Assembly: GCF_008831285.2 (NCBI RefSeq) | Contig: NC_045138.2 | Coordinates: 23,037,934 to 23,101,933, forward strand | Length of the DNA stretch: 64,000 nucleotides | DNA from: Nymphaea colorata | Lineage: Eukaryota > Streptophyta > Magnoliopsida > Nymphaeales > Nymphaeaceae | Reading direction: 5' to 3' | Shown here: positions 61,029 to 64,000 of the stretch, one piece after another | Layout: each line of letters begins with the position of its first letter | How positions within the stretch are numbered: the first letter of the stretch is position 1 | Program-made: the position numbers and the translations under genes | Notes under the pieces: model-generated | What the model was told of the DNA's origin: nothing | Databases searched by the model: none | What the model saw: only the letters and a program-made list of their open reading frames with translations

Positions 61029-62084
61029 CAAGCTCGTCTTGTGGCCAAGGGGTTCAGTCAAAAATATGGGATTGATTATTTAGAGACTTTTGCTCCAGTT
61101 GCGAAAATGAAGACAGTTAGAGTTGTTATGTCTCTAACTGCGATGAAGGAGTGGAGGATGTACCAACTCGATGTTAAGAACGCTTTCCTCAATAGTGATC
61201 TCGAAGAAGAAGTGTATATGCATATGCCCCCAGGATATGAAGAACCAGAGAAATGTTGTAAGCTGAAAAAGGCATTATTTGGCCTCAAGCAGTCGCCTAG
61301 AGCATGGTTCAAACGACTTAGACAAGTGATGCAACATCATGGGTACAATCAAGGGAATGAAGACCACACTCTATTTGTGAAGAAAAAAGAGGGCAGGGTC
61401 ACTCTTTTACTTGTCTATGTGGATGACATGATTGTCACGGGAGATGATGAGGAGGAGATCTTCAAGTTAAAAGTGTTACTGGCTACTGAATTTGATCTCA
61501 AAGATCTTGGCAAACTGAAGTATTTTCTTGGTATTGAGATTGCTAGATCTAGTACTGGCCTTGTGCTAAACCAAAGGAAATATACATTAGATTTGTTGGA
61601 GGAGACTGGTAAACTAGGGTGTAGACCCGCTTCTACCCCACTTGATACTGGACACAAGTTAAGCCTTAGAGATGAAGAGCTGCTCTGTGAAGAAGCTAAG
61701 GGAAGATATCAACGTCTGGTTGGAAAGTTGATTTATCTTACCCTTACGAGACCAGGTATCACTTTTACGGTGAATTTACTGAGTCAATTCATGCATGCAC
61801 CTACTGATACACACCTGAAGGCTGTAGACAGAATATTGTGCTATTTGAAGAGAAATCCTGGCAAGAGACTCTTGTATGTGAAACAAGAGACTGTAGAGAT
61901 TGAGGGGTACTCCGATGCAGACTGGGCAGGTTGTGCTGATACTAGACGGTCTACCACAAGGTATTGTGTCTACTTGGGAGGAAATCTTGTTGTCTGGAGG
62001 AGCAAGAGACAGGATGTGTGTTCTCGATCTAGTGCAGAGGCAGAATACAGAGCTACTGTTATGGGAGTGTCAGACTTACTATGA
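61029..62084 (+). pseudogene. Copia RT (second copy) and RNase H, longest open frame
   Basis: Open from ATG 61041 for 347 codons. RT: ARLVAKGFSQ at the junction, YGIDYLETFAPV, QLDVKNAFLN (first catalytic Asp), FGLKQSPRAW, YVDDM at 61416-61430 (catalytic Asp pair) and LGKLKYFLGIE. RNase H: YSDADWAGCADTRRSTT, SRSSAEAEYRA. It ends at TGA 62082-62084, where relatives have Trp. ATG 61041 is internal to the polyprotein, not a natural start. Confidence 0.92.
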
Positions 62085-62390
62085 CTGAAAATATTGCTGA
62101 CTGATATCGAAATAGAGGTTGAAGGACCAATGAAGATGTACTGTGACAACAAGTCTGCAATCAACTTAGCCAACAACCCTGTAGTACACGACATAACAAA
62201 GCATGTTGAGATTTATCGTCACTTCATTCGTGAAAGGATTGATGCTAAAGAGTTAATCTTACCTTACATGAAGTCTGAAGACCAAACCGCTGATGTTCTG
62301 ACGAAAGCTCTATCTTCAACTTCATTTGAGAGAAATGTATCTAAGTTGAGCATGTTTGATATGTATGCCCAACTTAAGGGGGAGTGTTGA
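62085..62390 (+). pseudogene. Copia RNase H, C-terminal part
   Basis: Continues in the same frame after the stop at 62084: MYCDNKSAINLANNPVVHD, KHVEIYRHFIRE and TADVLTKALSS, the usual polyprotein end, with the stop at 62388-62390 just inside the 3' LTR. Confidence 0.92.
62376..62384 (+). promoter_or_regulatory. Polypurine tract
   Basis: AAGGGGGAG immediately before the 3' LTR; plus-strand DNA primer site of the retrotransposon. Confidence 0.85.
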
Positions 62391-62638
62391 AGCATGTTAG
62401 ATGGGTCTCGGGACCGGGTCTGGATCCTTACCCGATCCATCGTGTAGCTCTTGTTGGGCCTTCCTTAATGATTGTAACCCTAATCTTGAGTGAGTTAATG
62501 AAATCTTACGAGAGAGAGTCTGGTTGCTAGTTGGCACCAATTCCTCCTTGTCCGTGGTTTTTTTCCTCTTGCTGAGGGTTTTTTCACGTTACATCATGTT
62601 CATCGTATTCTTTTGTTCTTGATCTTCGTGTTTCTACA
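62385..62638 (+). repeat. 3' LTR of the third copia, 254 bp
   Basis: Starts TGTTGAAGC right after the polypurine tract and ends TTTCTACA, the same end as the related LTR at 63309-63548 shows in reverse. Confidence 0.8.
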
Positions 62639-63308
62639 ATGTTCATTCTTCTTCTTGCAAGGAAACTCCAGTGATTACATGACAATTATAATGTTGTACC
62701 AAACACTATTAGAAATTTAGAACTAGTGCTTGCAATTGCCATAAAAAGGGATTGTCCTGAGAGATTCAATTGATGTTGTTCCCGAAGTCAAAAATTCAAA
62801 AGTTTTAGATCTATCTTTAATCTCAAATATTTGCTTCTAGTCCACCTCTTCCACCAATCTTCTTCTTAGTTATCATAAAAACACAACTATAGTTTCCCTT
62901 CAAAGATCCCTCCTTCCTATTACTAATTTGTAGCACAAATCCTAGCCTTTCCATTATTGACTGTCAGCTGGAAAAAAATGTGTTACACCATTGTCTATAC
63001 ATTTTACCATTGGGTTTTTGTTTCTGCCTATCAGGAGACTTTTTCAAGGGCGTCCTGCTTCCAGTCTGTTCCTATGTGTTGCTATTCAAATTGCTTCTTC
63101 ACGATTCCTAGTTCAACAAAATCACTGCAGCTTTTCTATCCTGCAACCATCTTCATTTGCCTAAAGGCATCGTAAGCTTCTTATGTTTAAGTTTTTGCAA
63201 GGAGAACTATATTAGGCTTACCAACAGAAAGTTTGTGCCTTATTGAAAGTCTTTTCACTAAGGTTTGTCTGATGTTTATTTTTTCCTTGTTAAATTCTTG
63301 GTGGTGGT
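62639..63308. other. Spacer between two copia elements
   Basis: No exon of the transporter and no repeat recognised. Short ORFs (62957-63175 +) have no domain. Confidence 0.4.
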
Positions 63309-63548
63309 TGTAGAAATAATAGACGCACAAGAATGGAAGATCGAACACAAATGTAACGTGGAAAACCCTCAACTAGAGGGAAAAAACCACGGGTGATGAG
63401 GTCTGGTGCCCACTAGGCGCCAGACTCTCTTTCTCTTTGATACTTCATTAACCTTTAAGATTATGGTTTACAATGCTATAAGTATGCCCAAACTAGGACA
63501 CACTGGATCGGGTCCAGACCCAGACCCATACATCAAGATCCGTCAGCA
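63309..63548 (-). repeat. 3' LTR of the right-edge copia, 240 bp
   Basis: The minus strand starts TGCTGACGG after the polypurine tract and ends TTTCTACA. It shares with 62385-62638 the GACCCGATCC, AACCTC-like and CACGTTAC blocks. It is plausibly closed by TG..CA ends. Confidence 0.75.
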
Positions 63549-63589
63549 CTCCCCCTCAAGTTGGGCATACATATCAAACATGCCCAACT

Positions 63590-64000
63590 TGGATACATTT
63601 CTCTCAAACGGAGTTACATGTAAAGCTTTAGTTAGAATATTAGCAGTTTGGTCTTCAAACTTCATGTATGGTAATGTTAACTCCCTGGCATCAATTCTTT
63701 CTCTGATGAAGTGACAGTCAATCTCAACATGCTTTGTTCAATCATGAAGCACTGGATTGTTAGCCAAGTTAATCGCAGACTTGTTATCACAATACATCCT
63801 CATAAGCCCTTCAATCTCTATCCCAATATCAGTCTGCAAGATCTTTAGCCACAACAACTCTGATACTCCAATAGCAACTGCCCTATATTCAGCCTCTGCA
63901 CTTGAGCGGGAACAAACATCTTGTCTCTTGCTTCTCCAAACAACTAGACTTCCTTCCAAGTAAATGCAGTACCCTGAAGTAGATCTTCTGGTGTCAACAC
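63590..64000 (-). pseudogene. Copia RNase H, partial
   Basis: 63738-63959 (-) reads VVWRSKRQDVCSRSSAEAEYRA and MYCDNKSAINLANNPVLHD, nearly the same as 61980-62190. A TGA-type break follows (near 63738), after which HFIRERIDA, LPYMKFEDQTANILTKAL-like and MFDMYAQLE continue toward the LTR. It continues beyond the window; here Trp codons such as LLWLKI are intact, so this copy may be less decayed. Confidence 0.85.

Larger units (their letters stand above)
56511..62638 (+). mobile_element. Ty1/copia retrotransposon, nearly complete but inactivated
   Basis: LTRs at 56511-56755 and 62385-62638 enclose a primer site, a long GC-rich leader, gag, protease, integrase, RT and RNase H in copia order. 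Several frames are long (258, 126 and 347 codons), but stops and frameshifts split the polyprotein. Part of RT is present twice. The two LTRs are recognisably alike but clearly diverged, so the element is not young, or the two ends have different origins. No matching target duplication adjoins the assigned ends. It lies antisense to the transporter gene. Confidence 0.9.
63309..64000 (-). mobile_element. Ty1/copia element, 3' end, cut by the window edge
   Basis: On the minus strand: RNase H (64000 down to about 63590), polypurine tract (63549-63560 as CTCCCCCTC on the plus strand) and 3' LTR (63309-63548). Same family as 56511-62638, in inverted orientation, tail to tail across 670 bases. Confidence 0.88.

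Noticed and set aside
56500-62670. GGAAAC on the left flank (56505-56510) and again near 62660 as a target-site duplication
   Set aside because: The right copy is not adjacent to the LTR end at 62638, and plant copia duplications are 5 bp next to the termini; probably chance.

Overview
This is an AT-rich nuclear segment of a flowering plant. The evidence is long intron-rich genes, plant-type gene families (WNK kinase, a DUF1517 chloroplast protein, a Golgi nucleotide-sugar transporter), Ty1/copia elements with initiator-methionine-tRNA primer sites, an L1-type LINE, hAT remnants, MITEs, and long AT and GA microsatellites. The species cannot be told from the sequence. No operon, CRISPR array, rRNA gene or convincing tRNA gene is present.

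Host genes. (1) At the left edge (1542-3820, +) lie the last four exons of a DUF1517 / FLAP1-like gene; its 5' part was not found. (2) At 20537-23334 (-) is a complete seven-exon WNK kinase gene whose exons join in frame to 686 codons, with the WNK hallmarks (catalytic Lys in the glycine loop, none in subdomain II, DLG motif). (3) At 53417-54868 (-) are the last five exons of a nucleotide-sugar transporter (CMP-sialic acid / UDP-galactose transporter-like); its 5' exons were not found in the window and probably lie to the right, beyond or among copia elements. One intron carries a three-copy 155-bp tandem repeat.

Mobile DNA, left to right. 7281-12973 (-): a decayed copia element with two different gag modules and most of its RT missing, carrying one MITE inside its left LTR and another inside its RNase H. 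14773-16440 (+): a hAT transposase remnant. 26.2-36 kb: small non-autonomous repeats in several families. 36613-41207 (-): a second decayed copia with both LTRs. About 41900-45330 (-): a broken L1-type LINE. 56511-62638 (+): a third copia, still readable through most of pol, with an unusual GC-rich leader of about 1 kb and a duplicated N-terminal half of RT. 63309-64000 (-): the 3' end of a related copia in the opposite orientation, running off the window.

The three host genes have unrelated functions (chloroplast light acclimation, kinase signalling, Golgi transport), and nothing suggests they work together. The most unusual features are structural: the double-gag chimeric copia, the RT duplication, the nested MITEs, and a dispersed repeat with a conserved near-palindrome. 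I found no candidate for a wholly new biochemical system. A moderately GC-rich stretch at about 16.8-19.5 kb holds unrecognised ORFs and is the main unexplained part of the window.
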